From DATFTF01 sp963825175 (GTDB lineage Bacteria > Acidobacteriota > Thermoanaerobaculia > UBA5066 > Gp7-AA6): 64,000 bases of DNA. Positions 17,469 through 26,269 of the stretch are shown one piece after another. A program made the translations under genes and the position numbers. The notes beneath the pieces were generated by a model. It had not been told where the DNA came from and searched no databases. It saw only the letters and a list, made by a program, of their open reading frames with translations. Location of the stretch: the NCBI GenBank assembly GCA_963825175.1, contig CAWGSA010000001.1, forward strand, positions 124,001 to 188,000, written 5' to 3'. Every line of letters starts with the position of its first letter. Within the stretch, counting starts at the first letter, position 1.

Positions 17469-19479
17469 ATGAGAAAACGCACAACCGACGCCGGGAACGC
17501 CTCGCGGCGGACACCAGCGAAGAAGTCCTCCCGGATTCTCGACCGGGTGGCCGGGCCGGCGGACTTGAAGAGGCTCGGTCCGGACGAGCTCGCCCAGCTG
17601 GCCCAGGAATGCCGCGACACGATCGTCGAGACCATCACGAAGACCGGCGGCCACCTGGCCTCCAACCTCGGGGTCGTCGAGCTCACGCTGGCCCTCCACC
17701 GCGTGTTCGACAGTCCCCGGGATCGGCTGGTCTGGGACACGTCGAACCAGTGCTACACGCACAAGCTCGTCACCGGCCGCAAGGACCGGTTCGCGTCGAT
17801 CCGCACGCCGGGCGGACTGTCCGGATTCGCCGAGCCCTCCGAGAGCGCGCACGACACGCTCGCCGCGGGCCACGCCGGAACCGGCCTGTCGTACGCGCTG
17901 GGCATGTCGGTCGCGCTGCAGCAGGAACCCGGCGAGCCGTACGTGGTCGACGATCGTCGGCGACGGAGCGCTCACCTCCGGGCCCAGCTACGAGGCCCTG
18001 AACAACGTCGTGCACCTGCGCCCCAAGCGGTTCATCGTCGTGTTCAACGACAACGGCTGGTCCATTTCCGAGAACGTGGGATGGCTCGTGCACTGGCGAA
18101 ACCGCATGGTGCTGCACCCCGGCTACACCAAGCTGACCGGCGCCGGACAGAAGATCCTTTCCAAGCTCCCGCTGGGCGAAGAGGCCTGGCAGATCGCGCG
18201 CAAGATCAAGACCTCGGTCGAAGGGCTCATCCTGCCCAACGTGATCTGGGAGGAGATGGGCCTTTACTACGTCGGCCCGATCGACGGCCACAACTTCAAG
18301 GAGCTCGACGAGGCCTTGCAGAAAGCCAAGGACGACTCGCGCGACGGCAAGCCCGTCGTGGTGCACGTCCTGACCCACAAGGGCCGCGGATTCGCGCAGG
18401 CCGAGGACAACCCTTCCAAGTTCCACCAGCCGGGTAGCCCCGCGCCAGCGGCGGGACCGGGCGCGCGCTATACCTACTCGCAGGTTTTCGCGCGGACTCT
18501 GACCGCGCTGATGGAGCAGGACTCGAAGGTCGTCGCCATCAGCGCCGCGATGCTCGAGGGGACCGCGTTGATCGAGGTCAAGAAGCGCTTCCCCGACCGC
18601 GTCTTCGACGTCGGCATCGCCGAGGAGCATGCCGTCATCATGGCCGCGGGACTGGCCAAGGCCGGCTGGAAGCCCTTCGTCGCGATCTATTCGACGTTCC
18701 TGCAGCGTTCCTTCGACCAGCTGATCCACGACGTGTGCCTGCAGAACCTCCCGGTGACGATCTGCATCGACCGCGCCGGGCTGGTAGGCGACGACGGCAA
18801 GACGCACCAGGGCATCTTCGACATCTCCTACACGCGGTGCATTCCGAACATGACCGTGGCCGCCCCCAAGGACGAGAACGAGCTGCAGCACCTGCTCTTC
18901 ACGGCGTACCAGTCGCAACGGCCCTTCGCCATCCGCTACCCGCGGGGCCTGGGCCTGGGCGTGCCGCTCGACACGGCGTGGCAGGCCCTGCCGGTCGGGA
19001 AGGGCGAAATCCTGTCTCGGGGCAAGGACCTGTGCCTCCTGGCCTACGGGTCGATGGTCGCCGTGGCCAACGCGGCGGCGGCGGATCTTCGGGCGCGGGG
19101 CTTCGACTGCGGCGTCGCGCACGCGCGGTTCGCCAAGCCGCTCGACGCCGGCCTCTTGCGCGAGCTCGCGGAATCGGTTCCCCGGATCCTCACGCTGGAG
19201 GAGCACCTGGGCACCGGCGGATTCGGAAGCGCGGTCCTCGAGGCGTTCGAGCGCGAGGGCCTGGATGCGTCGGGCCTGAAGGTCCACGCCATCCCCGATC
19301 AGTTCGTGGAGCACAGCCCCCAGGCCGTCCAGCGCGCAAACCTCAAGCTCGACGCCGCCGGCGTGGCGGAAACCGTCCTGGCCCTGTACCCCGACCTGGC
19401 GGCCGCCTCGGGCGCGACCGGCGGCCAGCCCCGGGGGAAGAACGGGGAGGAGAAGCTGGTGGAGGCGGTCACGTGGTGA
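17469..19479 (+). CDS. dxs: 1-deoxy-D-xylulose-5-phosphate synthase, with one frameshift
   Basis: About 669 residues when joined, normal for DXS. It condenses pyruvate and glyceraldehyde-3-phosphate to start the non-mevalonate pathway. The first frame (17469 to about 17952) has G-G-H-L-A-S-N-L-G-V-V-E-L and the thiamine-pyrophosphate region. The second frame continues with I-V-G-D-G-A-L-T-S-G, then Y-V-G-P-I-D-G-H and D-R-A-G-L-V-G-D-D-G. The break is a one-base gain in the G-G-T-C-G-A-C-G-A-T stretch around 17950, exactly where V-V-A-I-V-G-D-G is expected. Since DXS is usually essential, a sequence error is the simplest explanation. The stop overlaps ispH by four bases. Confidence 0.93.
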
Positions 19480-20468
19480 ACGAGCACGAAGAGCCCGCGT
19501 CCCCGCACGTCGAGACGCTCCTGATGGCCGGCCTGCGCGGCTTCTGCGCCGGCGTGGTGCGGGCCATCGACGTGGTGGAAAAAGCGCTCCAGGTCTGCGA
19601 CGGCCCGGTCTTCGTCCGCAAGGAGATCATTCACAATAAATATGTTGTGGACGAGCTCAAGAGCAAGGGGGCGCGCTTCGTGGAGGAAGTGGACGAGGTC
19701 CCCGACGGCGCGTGGCTCATCTACTCCGCGCACGGGATCTCGCCCACCGTCCGGCAGGCGGCGCAGGACAAGCGCCTGCGAACCATCGACGCGACCTGTC
19801 CCCTGGTCACCAAGGTCCACCTGGAGGCGATCCACTACGCCCGCCGCGGATACACCATCCTCCTGATCGGGCACCGGGACCACGACGAGACGATCGGCAC
19901 GCTGGGGGAAGCCCCCGGAGCGATCCGGCTGGTCGGAACGAAGGCGGAGGCCGAGCGGGTGGAGGTCCCCGATCCGGCGCGCGTGGCCTACCTGACGCAG
20001 ACGACCCTTTCGCTCGACGACACGCGCGAGATCCTCGAGGTGCTGACGCGCCGCTTCCCGGGCCTGGTCGGACCGTCCAAGGGGGACATCTGCTATGCCA
20101 CGCAGAACCGGCAGGACGCGGTCAAGGCGATGGCCCCGCACGTCGACGCGCTCCTCGTCCTGGGGGCCCCCAACAGCTCCAACTCGCTGCGCCTGTGCGA
20201 GGTCGCGGGCGCCAACGGCGTGCCGGCATACCTGATCGAAAGGGCCGAGGACATCCGGCCGGAATGGCTGGTCCGGGTCCGCGTCCTGGGCCTGACCGCC
20301 AGCGCGTCGGCTCCCGAGATCCTGGTGCAGGAGGTCGTGCAGTACGCGCGCGAGCGGCTCCATGTCCGGGAGGTCCGAGAGTTCCAGACCGTCCAGGAAG
20401 ACGTCAACTTCGCGCTTCCCCAGGAACTGAACGCTCTGTTGAAGTCGAGCCTGCCGACGTATTCCTAG
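19476..20468 (+). CDS. ispH: 4-hydroxy-3-methylbut-2-enyl diphosphate reductase
   Basis: 330 residues from a GTG that overlaps the dxs stop; an inner ATG at 19524 is an alternative start. The last enzyme of the non-mevalonate pathway, making isopentenyl and dimethylallyl diphosphate with a 4Fe-4S cluster. The three conserved cysteines are in G-F-C-A-G-V (near 23), D-A-T-C-P-L-V and G-D-I-C-Y-A-T-Q-N-R-Q. The A-H-G-I-S-P and L-G-A-P-N-S-S-N-S motifs are also typical. Coupling of dxs and ispH next to hopanoid genes points to isoprenoid supply for triterpenoids. Confidence 0.96.
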   Translation: MNEHEEPASPHVETLLMAGLRGFCAGVVRAIDVVEKALQVCDGPVFVRKEIIHNKYVVDELKSKGARFVEEVDEVPDGAWLIYSAHGISPTVRQAAQDKRLRTIDATCPLVTKVHLEAIHYARRGYTILLIGHRDHDETIGTLGEAPGAIRLVGTKAEAERVEVPDPARVAYLTQTTLSLDDTREILEVLTRRFPGLVGPSKGDICYATQNRQDAVKAMAPHVDALLVLGAPNSSNSLRLCEVAGANGVPAYLIERAEDIRPEWLVRVRVLGLTASASAPEILVQEVVQYARERLHVREVREFQTVQEDVNFALPQELNALLKSSLPTYS

Positions 20469-20473
20469 CGGCC

Positions 20474-21541
20474 GTGGCCACGCCCTCCCCCAGCGTCTCG
20501 GCCAAGGAGAGCGAGCCCGGCGCCGGAGAGGCCGCGGCGGCTCCTCGCCGGACCTTCCGCCGCGCGGCGCGCGTCCTTCTCTTCGCCGCCGGGATCGTCC
20601 TCGGCATCCTGATCTTTCGAGCGGTCGGCTGGCCCCCCATCGCGGCGAACCTCCAGCGAATCGGGCCGGCGCGGTTCACCTTCCTCGTCGCGCTCTATGG
20701 CCTGACGCAGGCCGCGTTCGCCCTGGGGTGGTGGCTCGTCATCGAACCGCGCCCGACGGCGCGCGACCTCCCGCGTCTCTTCGCCGTTTATCTGGCCGGC
20801 GACTCGCTCAACTACGCCGCGCCGGGGGGCGTGGCCGGCGAGCCGGTCAAGGCCCGTCTCCTGGGGCAGCGCACCGGCACCGGGGCCGCGCTCGCCTCGC
20901 TCACGATCCACAAGCACGCCGACCTGCTGGCGCAGTGGGCCTTCGTGTCGGCGGGAGTCGCCTTCGCGGCGTGGCGCTTTCCGATGTCGGGAGCCGCGCG
21001 GGGGGTCGCCGCGGCGGGGGCCGCCGGTCTGGGAGGCCTCTTGCTGCTCCTGACCTGGGCCATGCGGCGGGGAACGTACGGCCCGGTCCTCCGGTGGATG
21101 GCCCGCTGGAAGCCGATGGCCGCGCGGATCGAGCGCTTCCACCGTTCCGCGGAGATCGTCGACGCGCGCATCCGCGCGTTCACGGCCGCGCACCCGGGAA
21201 GCTATGCCGGGAGCGTCGCGGTCTGTTTCCTCGGCTGGTGCGGCGGCATGCTCGAGACCTGGCTCATCCTGCGCTTTCTGGCTCCGACCTCCGGATGGGG
21301 GACGGCGTTCGCCGTCGAATCGCTGGCCATGGCCCTGAACAACATGCTCCTCTTCATTCCCGGCCGTGTCGGCAGCGCCGAGGGCGTTCGCGCGGCGGTG
21401 TTCGTCGTTCTGGGGATGCCGGCGGCGCAGGGTCTGGCCTACGGGCTGGTGCGGCGCGGACGCGAAATCGCATGGACGCTGCCCGGCTTTGCCGTGCTCG
21501 CCCGCACCCACGCCCCCGACCTGCGAGAGGCCCGGCCATGA
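20474..21541 (+). CDS. HpnL-like integral membrane protein (lysylphosphatidylglycerol synthase TM family)
   Basis: 355 residues from a GTG five bases after ispH. After a 30-residue basic and alanine-rich N-terminus there are about seven to eight membrane segments. Motifs typical of the UPF0104/LPG-synthase TM family are visible: G-D-S-L-N-Y-A-A-P-G-G-V-A-G-E-P-V-K near residue 110 and F-I-P-G-R-V-G-S-A-E-G near residue 293. HpnL proteins of this family accompany hopanoid genes and have been suggested to move lipids. Here it may flip the lipid made by the following genes. It overlaps the HAD gene (ATGA). Confidence 0.8.
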   Translation: MATPSPSVSAKESEPGAGEAAAAPRRTFRRAARVLLFAAGIVLGILIFRAVGWPPIAANLQRIGPARFTFLVALYGLTQAAFALGWWLVIEPRPTARDLPRLFAVYLAGDSLNYAAPGGVAGEPVKARLLGQRTGTGAALASLTIHKHADLLAQWAFVSAGVAFAAWRFPMSGAARGVAAAGAAGLGGLLLLLTWAMRRGTYGPVLRWMARWKPMAARIERFHRSAEIVDARIRAFTAAHPGSYAGSVAVCFLGWCGGMLETWLILRFLAPTSGWGTAFAVESLAMALNNMLLFIPGRVGSAEGVRAAVFVVLGMPAAQGLAYGLVRRGREIAWTLPGFAVLARTHAPDLREARP

Positions 21542-22239
21542 CCGGCGCGCCGCGGAAAGGCGTGCGCGAGCCGGTGCTGCTGTTCGACTTCGGGGGCACG
21601 CTCGACGCCGACGGGATCGCGTGGAAGGACCGCTTCGCGCGCCTGTGGCGTCAGGAGGCCGGAGAGGTCGACGCCCGCGACTTCGACCGCGCTTTCTATG
21701 ACGCGGATGACGCGCTGGTCGGATCGCTTCCGCCGGCGTCGACGCTCGGGCAGACCGCGCGCGGCCTGGCCGACGGACTCGCGGCGAGGCTCCGCCCGGC
21801 CGATCCGGGCGCCGCGGGGCGCATCGCGTCGCGGTTCTGCTCCGATGCCGCAGCGCATCTGGCCGCCAGCGCATCGCTTCTCGAGAGCTTGAGCGACCGA
21901 TACCGTCTGGCCGTCGTCTCCAACTTCTACGGAAACCTTCAGGCCGTCTGCGAGGAGGCCGGGCTCTCATCGCACCTGGCGGCGGCGATCGATTCGGCCG
22001 CCGTCGGCTTTCAGAAGCCGGATGCCCGCATCTTCCGGGCGGCGCTCGCGGCACTCGACGCCGCGCCTTCCGACGCCGTCTTCATCGGGGACTCGCTCGC
22101 TCGGGACATGGCCGGTGCCCGCGAAATCGGCATGCGCCACGTCTGGATCGCGGGCTCGCATGTGCCGGAGCCGGAGCCCTGCTGCGCGCAGGACCGCGTC
22201 ATCCGGCGGGTGCTGGACCTGCCGGACGCGCTGGCATGA
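21538..22239 (+). CDS. HAD-superfamily phosphatase
   Basis: 233 residues. HAD motif I is F-D-F-G-G-T-L-D near residue 16; here the first Asp is followed by Phe-Gly-Gly, the second Asp being in L-D. Motif II V-V-S-N-F-Y near 124, motif III Lys in G-F-Q-K-P-D near 160, and motif IV I-G-D-S-L-A-R-D near 183. Likely a phosphomonoesterase. In this operon it could remove the phosphate from an inositol- or cyclitol-phosphate intermediate, but HAD substrates cannot be predicted from motifs. Overlaps both neighbours by four bases. Confidence 0.85.
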   Translation: MTGAPRKGVREPVLLFDFGGTLDADGIAWKDRFARLWRQEAGEVDARDFDRAFYDADDALVGSLPPASTLGQTARGLADGLAARLRPADPGAAGRIASRFCSDAAAHLAASASLLESLSDRYRLAVVSNFYGNLQAVCEEAGLSSHLAAAIDSAAVGFQKPDARIFRAALAALDAAPSDAVFIGDSLARDMAGAREIGMRHVWIAGSHVPEPEPCCAQDRVIRRVLDLPDALA

Positions 22240-22952
22240 GGCCGATCCGTTCCGGCGGCATCCTCGCGGCGGGAGAAGGAAGCCGCTTGAGGCGGGACGG
22301 CTGGACGGTTCCCAAGCCGCTGGTGCCGGTCGCCGGCGTGCCGCTGGTCGAGCACGTGCTGTCCAACTTCGCGGCGGCCGGCGTGACGCGCGTCGCGATC
22401 ATCTTCAACGAGACGGAAGAGGAGTGCGCCGCGTTCGTGCGGCGGCGCTTCCCGGAGCTGGAGCTCTCGATCGCGATCCGCACGACCGCTTCGTCGCTCG
22501 AGAGCCTGCGCACCATCGCGCCGCTCTTGCCGGACGGCCCCGTCCTGATCTCCACGGTCGACGCGTGGTGCCCGCGGGCGGATTTCCTGGAGTTCGTCGC
22601 GGCCGCGAGCGGGGCGGGAGACAACGAGACCGTGCTGGCGGTGACGCCGTTCGTCGACGATGAGCGACCGTTGTGGGCGAGCGTCGACGCGGACGGCCGG
22701 GTGCGGCGCCTGGGGGAGGGCTCGGGCGACGCGGTCACGGCGGGGATGTACCTCTTTCCCGAGCGAGCCCGGCGGCTCGAACCGCCCTCCGGCCTCTCCC
22801 GGCTTCGGGAATACCTGGTGTGGCTGGTGGAGAGCGGCGAGCCGGTCAAAGCGGTCTCGATTCCAAAGGTCGTCGACGTCGACCGCGCCGCCGATGTGGC
22901 TCACGCGCAGTCGATGGAGCAACGGGATCGGCTGGCGCGGAGGATCGGATGA
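22236..22952 (+). CDS. sugar-phosphate or cyclitol-phosphate nucleotidyltransferase
   Basis: 238 residues, GT-A-like nucleotidyltransferase fold. The activating motif reads G-I-L-A-A-G-E-G-S-R-L-R then K-P-L-V-P-V-A-G near residues 8-32, and the metal Asp is in S-T-V-D-A-W near residue 107. Such enzymes couple a sugar-1-phosphate or inositol-1-phosphate to CTP, UTP or GTP. Because a CDP-alcohol phosphotransferase and a myo-inositol-phosphate synthase follow, a CTP:inositol-phosphate cytidylyltransferase role is attractive. The nucleotide is inferred, not seen. Confidence 0.85.
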   Translation: MRPIRSGGILAAGEGSRLRRDGWTVPKPLVPVAGVPLVEHVLSNFAAAGVTRVAIIFNETEEECAAFVRRRFPELELSIAIRTTASSLESLRTIAPLLPDGPVLISTVDAWCPRADFLEFVAAASGAGDNETVLAVTPFVDDERPLWASVDADGRVRRLGEGSGDAVTAGMYLFPERARRLEPPSGLSRLREYLVWLVESGEPVKAVSIPKVVDVDRAADVAHAQSMEQRDRLARRIG

Positions 22953-23839
22953 ACGCCGCGGCCGGACGCCGCTCGTGGGGAATCTACCGCGAGCGCGCGC
23001 ACTCGCCGGGACGGGAGTCCGACGACGCCGGGATCCTGCAGGCCGTTGCGCAGCGCCTCTCCGAGCACGGGTTCGACGTCGAGCTGAAGGCGCCGGAGGA
23101 CCTGGCGGCCCTTCCCGAGGATTCCGATGCGCTCCCGTCGCTCTTCTTCGTCATGTGCGAGCGCGACGCGATCGTGTCCCGCCTCGCGGCGTGGGAAAAG
23201 CGGGGAGCGCGGGTCGTCAACCGCCCCGCGGCGATCCGCAACACGGACCGCGAGAGCACGATCGCGCGGCTCTCCGGCGACGGCATCCCGTTTCCGTCGA
23301 GCGTGCTGGCGCCGACGGCCGGGCCTGCCGCCGTGCCCCCCTTCGGGTTTCCCTGCTGGGTCAAACGCGGCGACGTGCACGCCACGCAAGCCGAAGACGT
23401 CTCCTTCGCCGCGCGGCCGGCGGAACTGGCGTCGCGCCTCTCGGCGCTGGCCTCGCGCGGCATCGCCCGCGCCGTGGTGCAGGAGCACGTCGCCGGAGAC
23501 CTCATCAAGTTCTACGGAGTGGCCGGGACCGACGCCGGCGGCCAGCCGCTCTCGTGGTTCCAGTGGTTCTACCATCGCGACCAGAAGCTCGCCAACCACG
23601 CCTTCGATCCGGCCCGGCTGCGGGCGACGGTGGCCGCCGCGGCGGCGGCTCTCGGGCTCGACGTCTTCGGCGGAGATGCCATCGCCACGGCTTCGGGGAC
23701 GACCTGCCTGATCGACCTCAATGCCTGGCCGAGCTTCGCCCTGTACCGGGAGATTGCCGCCGAAAAGATCGCCGCCCGCCTGGCCGAGCGGTTCGGACAG
23801 GCGACCCTCGACGCGCCCCTCCGCATGGAGACACAATGA
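22949..23839 (+). CDS. ATP-grasp-like protein, substrate unknown
   Basis: 296 residues. The layout resembles an ATP-grasp enzyme: an N-terminal Rossmann-like part, a central R-N-T-D-R-E-S-T segment (near 102), a lysine in P-C-W-V-K-R-G-D (near 138), V-V-Q-E-H-V-A-G-D-L-I-K-F-Y-G-V (near 180), and a C-terminal metal site G-G-D-A-I then C-L-I-D-L-N-A-W-P-S-F (near 253), where D and N would bind Mg-ATP. Such enzymes form amide or ester bonds or, in the inositol-polyphosphate kinase branch, phosphorylate inositols. Four-base overlaps on both sides tie it to the operon. Confidence 0.7.
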   Translation: MNAAAGRRSWGIYRERAHSPGRESDDAGILQAVAQRLSEHGFDVELKAPEDLAALPEDSDALPSLFFVMCERDAIVSRLAAWEKRGARVVNRPAAIRNTDRESTIARLSGDGIPFPSSVLAPTAGPAAVPPFGFPCWVKRGDVHATQAEDVSFAARPAELASRLSALASRGIARAVVQEHVAGDLIKFYGVAGTDAGGQPLSWFQWFYHRDQKLANHAFDPARLRATVAAAAAALGLDVFGGDAIATASGTTCLIDLNAWPSFALYREIAAEKIAARLAERFGQATLDAPLRMETQ

Positions 23840-25158
23840 CCCGCGTCATGAAGCGCAACGACGTGGGCCCGCGCTCGAAGGCGATCTTCGATCTGGAATC
23901 GGAGCACATGGCGCCCGGCCTTCAGTCCTTCGCGCTCTACTCCGGCCTGGCCATGGCCCGGGGCGAAGGCAGCCGCCTCTTCGACGCCGACGGCAACGGC
24001 TACGTCGACTTCATCGCCGGCATCGCCGTGGGGAGCGTCGGCCATTGCCACCCTCACTACGTCGCGCGCCTGAAGGACCAGCTCGAGCGGCTCACCTTCG
24101 GCAGCTTCACCACGGAGACGCGGGCGAAGTTTCTGGAGCTCCTCGCTTCGGTCGCGCCGCCCGGGCTCACCCGGATCCAGCTCTTTTCCGGCGGCGCCGA
24201 GGCGGTCGAGGCTGCGTTTCGTCTTGCCAAGTCGGCGACGGGCAAGTTCGAGTTCGTCGGATACACCGGCGCGTTCCATGGAAAGACCGGCGGCGTCCTG
24301 CCCCTGCTGTGGGGGGACTTCAAGAAGGGCCTGGGTCCCCTGGCCCCGGGCTGCTCCTCCGCGCCCTACGCCTACTGCTACCGCTGCCCCCTCTCCCTGA
24401 CCTATCCCGACTGCGGGATCGCCTGCGCCGAGAAGACGCGGAGCGTGATCCGCGACCAGACGTCCGGGGCGGTCGCCGCAATCATCGCCGAGCCGATGCA
24501 GGGCACGGCGGGCAACGTCATTCCGCCGCCCGGATTCCTCGCCGCGATCCGGGAGATCGCCAGGGAGCAGGGGGCGCTCTTCATCGCCGACGAGATGATC
24601 ACCGGTTTCGGACGGACCGGAAAGATGTGGGGCGTCGATCACGACGGCGTGACGCCCGACGTGATGACGGTGGGCAAGGGAGTCGGAGGAGGATTCCCGC
24701 TCTCCGGCCTCGTCTCGACCGACGCCCTGACGTCGTATCCCCCCTTCTCCAACCCCTCGGGAAGCTCCTCCTCCTATGGCGGCAATCCCCTGGCCGCCGC
24801 CGCGGGACTGGCGTCGCTCGAGATCATCACCCGCGAGAACCTGGTCGAGAACTCGCGGCGGGTCGGACAGGCGATGCTCGAGAAGCTCCTCTCGATGAAG
24901 GAGAAGCACGAGGTCATCGGCGACGTGCGCGGGAAGGGACTGCTCCTGGGGCTCGAGCTGGTCAAGGACCGCCGGACCAGGGATCTCGTCGCCAGGAGCC
25001 AGACGCAGGCCCTCTTCCAGGAGTGCCTGCGACGCGGGCTGGTCGCCATGTCGTACAACCCGGTCATTCGCATCAATCCGCCGCTCAACATCGACGAAGC
25101 GACAGCGCTCGAAGGGCTGGAGATCCTGGACGAGGCGATCGGAGCGGTGTTCGCGTGA
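23836..25158 (+). CDS. class III PLP-dependent aminotransferase
   Basis: 440 residues. PLP-fold motifs: L-F-S-G-G-A-E-A-V-E near residue 117, the cofactor Asp in F-I-A-D-E-M-I-T-G-F-G-R-T-G near 258, and the Schiff-base Lys in T-V-G-K-G-V-G-G-G-F-P near 286. The family includes ornithine and 4-aminobutyrate transaminases, and also HpnO, which makes aminobacteriohopanetriol. Two roles fit: HpnO-like amination of the hopanoid side chain, or amination of a keto-inositol made by the adjacent Gfo/Idh enzyme. A cysteine cluster (C-Y-R-C-P-L and D-C-G-I-A-C) near residues 180-195 is a feature of some glutamate-1-semialdehyde-like relatives. Confidence 0.92.
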   Translation: MTRVMKRNDVGPRSKAIFDLESEHMAPGLQSFALYSGLAMARGEGSRLFDADGNGYVDFIAGIAVGSVGHCHPHYVARLKDQLERLTFGSFTTETRAKFLELLASVAPPGLTRIQLFSGGAEAVEAAFRLAKSATGKFEFVGYTGAFHGKTGGVLPLLWGDFKKGLGPLAPGCSSAPYAYCYRCPLSLTYPDCGIACAEKTRSVIRDQTSGAVAAIIAEPMQGTAGNVIPPPGFLAAIREIAREQGALFIADEMITGFGRTGKMWGVDHDGVTPDVMTVGKGVGGGFPLSGLVSTDALTSYPPFSNPSGSSSSYGGNPLAAAAGLASLEIITRENLVENSRRVGQAMLEKLLSMKEKHEVIGDVRGKGLLLGLELVKDRRTRDLVARSQTQALFQECLRRGLVAMSYNPVIRINPPLNIDEATALEGLEILDEAIGAVFA

Positions 25159-25178
25159 AGAAGACTCTTCTTCCGTTC

Positions 25179-25209
25179 GCCTCACGCCTCACGCCTCACG
25201 CCTTACGCG
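25179..25209. repeat. single arm of the 7-nt repeat family
   Basis: GCCTCAC repeated three times followed by GCCTTACGCG, the same unit as at 16154-16330, in the gap between the aminotransferase and oxidoreductase genes. It interrupts an otherwise overlapping operon. Confidence 0.7.
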
Positions 25210-25210
25210 T

Positions 25211-26269
25211 ATGCTGAGAGGCGCGTTCATCGGCTTCGGCCACGTCGCGCGGCTCGGGCATCTGCCGGGCTGGCTCGCTCGAGAAGACGTCGCGATCGTG
25301 GCCGCGGCCGACGTGCGGCCGGAAGGGCGCGCGGCTCTGGCGCAACGGGTCCCCGGCGTGCGCTGGTACGACTCCGCCGACGCCATGCTCGAGGGAGAGA
25401 GGCTCGACTTCGTCGACGTCTGCACGCCGCCCGCTTTCCATGGCGCGGGAATCCGGGCGGCGCTCGAGCGCGGGCTCCACGTCCTCTGCGAGAAGCCGCT
25501 GGTGCTCTCCCCGGAGGAGCTCGAGGACCTCGCGGCGCTCGCCCGCGGTCGGAGTCTCGCCCTGACCACGGTCCACAACTGGCGTCACGCGCCCGCCCTC
25601 CGGCGATTGACGGCGCTCGTCGGGGAAGGATCGATCGGCGCGATCTGCCGCTGCCGCTGGGAAACGTTGCGCGACCGGCCGGCGGTCGCGGCGGGCACGG
25701 AAGCCGACGGAAACTGGCGCGTTGACCCCGCCGTCGCCGGCGGCGGGATACTCGTGGACCATGGCTGGCATGCCTTCTCCACGATCCAATCGTGGCTCCC
25801 CGGCGATCCCGAACGCATCGGCGCGCGGCTGGAGACCCGCCGACACCTGCAGTGGCCGATCGAGGACACCGCCACCGTCGTTCTGGAATTTCCGCGCGCC
25901 CGCGCCGAGGTCTTCCTGACGTGGACGGCCGCCGAGCGCGCCAACCGCGTCGCCATCGAAGGCTCCGAGGCGTCGCTCCTGCTCGACGGCGCGACCCTGG
26001 AGCTGCGATCGCGCGAAGGCGCGGTCATGACCCGGGAGGAGCTCCCCCGTTCGCTGGCCGACGGATCCCATCACCCGGACTGGTTCGCCGCGACGGCGCA
26101 AGAGTTCCTCGAAGAGATTCGGGAACCCTCGCGGCGCGGACGAAGCCTGGAGGAAGCCGCGCGGTGCCTGCGGTGGATCGAAATGGCCCGGGAATCGAGC
26201 CGCCGGGCCGGACAGCCGTTGGAGCACGGGGGCGTTGCGCCGGCCTCGACGTCGGGAGCGTCCCAGTGA
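25211..26269 (+). CDS. Gfo/Idh/MocA-family oxidoreductase
   Basis: 352 residues. N-terminal Rossmann domain with G-F-G-H-V-A-R near residue 9 and the family motif C-E-K-P-L near residue 97. The catalytic-domain segment D-H-G-W-H-A-F near 181 holds the usual D-x-x-x-H pair. Members oxidise or reduce sugars and inositols with NAD(P). Next to an aminotransferase and inositol-phosphate synthase it could be an inositol 2-dehydrogenase-like enzyme. The start follows the 7-nt repeat directly, with no clear Shine-Dalgarno. Confidence 0.85.
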   Translation: MLRGAFIGFGHVARLGHLPGWLAREDVAIVAAADVRPEGRAALAQRVPGVRWYDSADAMLEGERLDFVDVCTPPAFHGAGIRAALERGLHVLCEKPLVLSPEELEDLAALARGRSLALTTVHNWRHAPALRRLTALVGEGSIGAICRCRWETLRDRPAVAAGTEADGNWRVDPAVAGGGILVDHGWHAFSTIQSWLPGDPERIGARLETRRHLQWPIEDTATVVLEFPRARAEVFLTWTAAERANRVAIEGSEASLLLDGATLELRSREGAVMTREELPRSLADGSHHPDWFAATAQEFLEEIREPSRRGRSLEEAARCLRWIEMARESSRRAGQPLEHGGVAPASTSGASQ

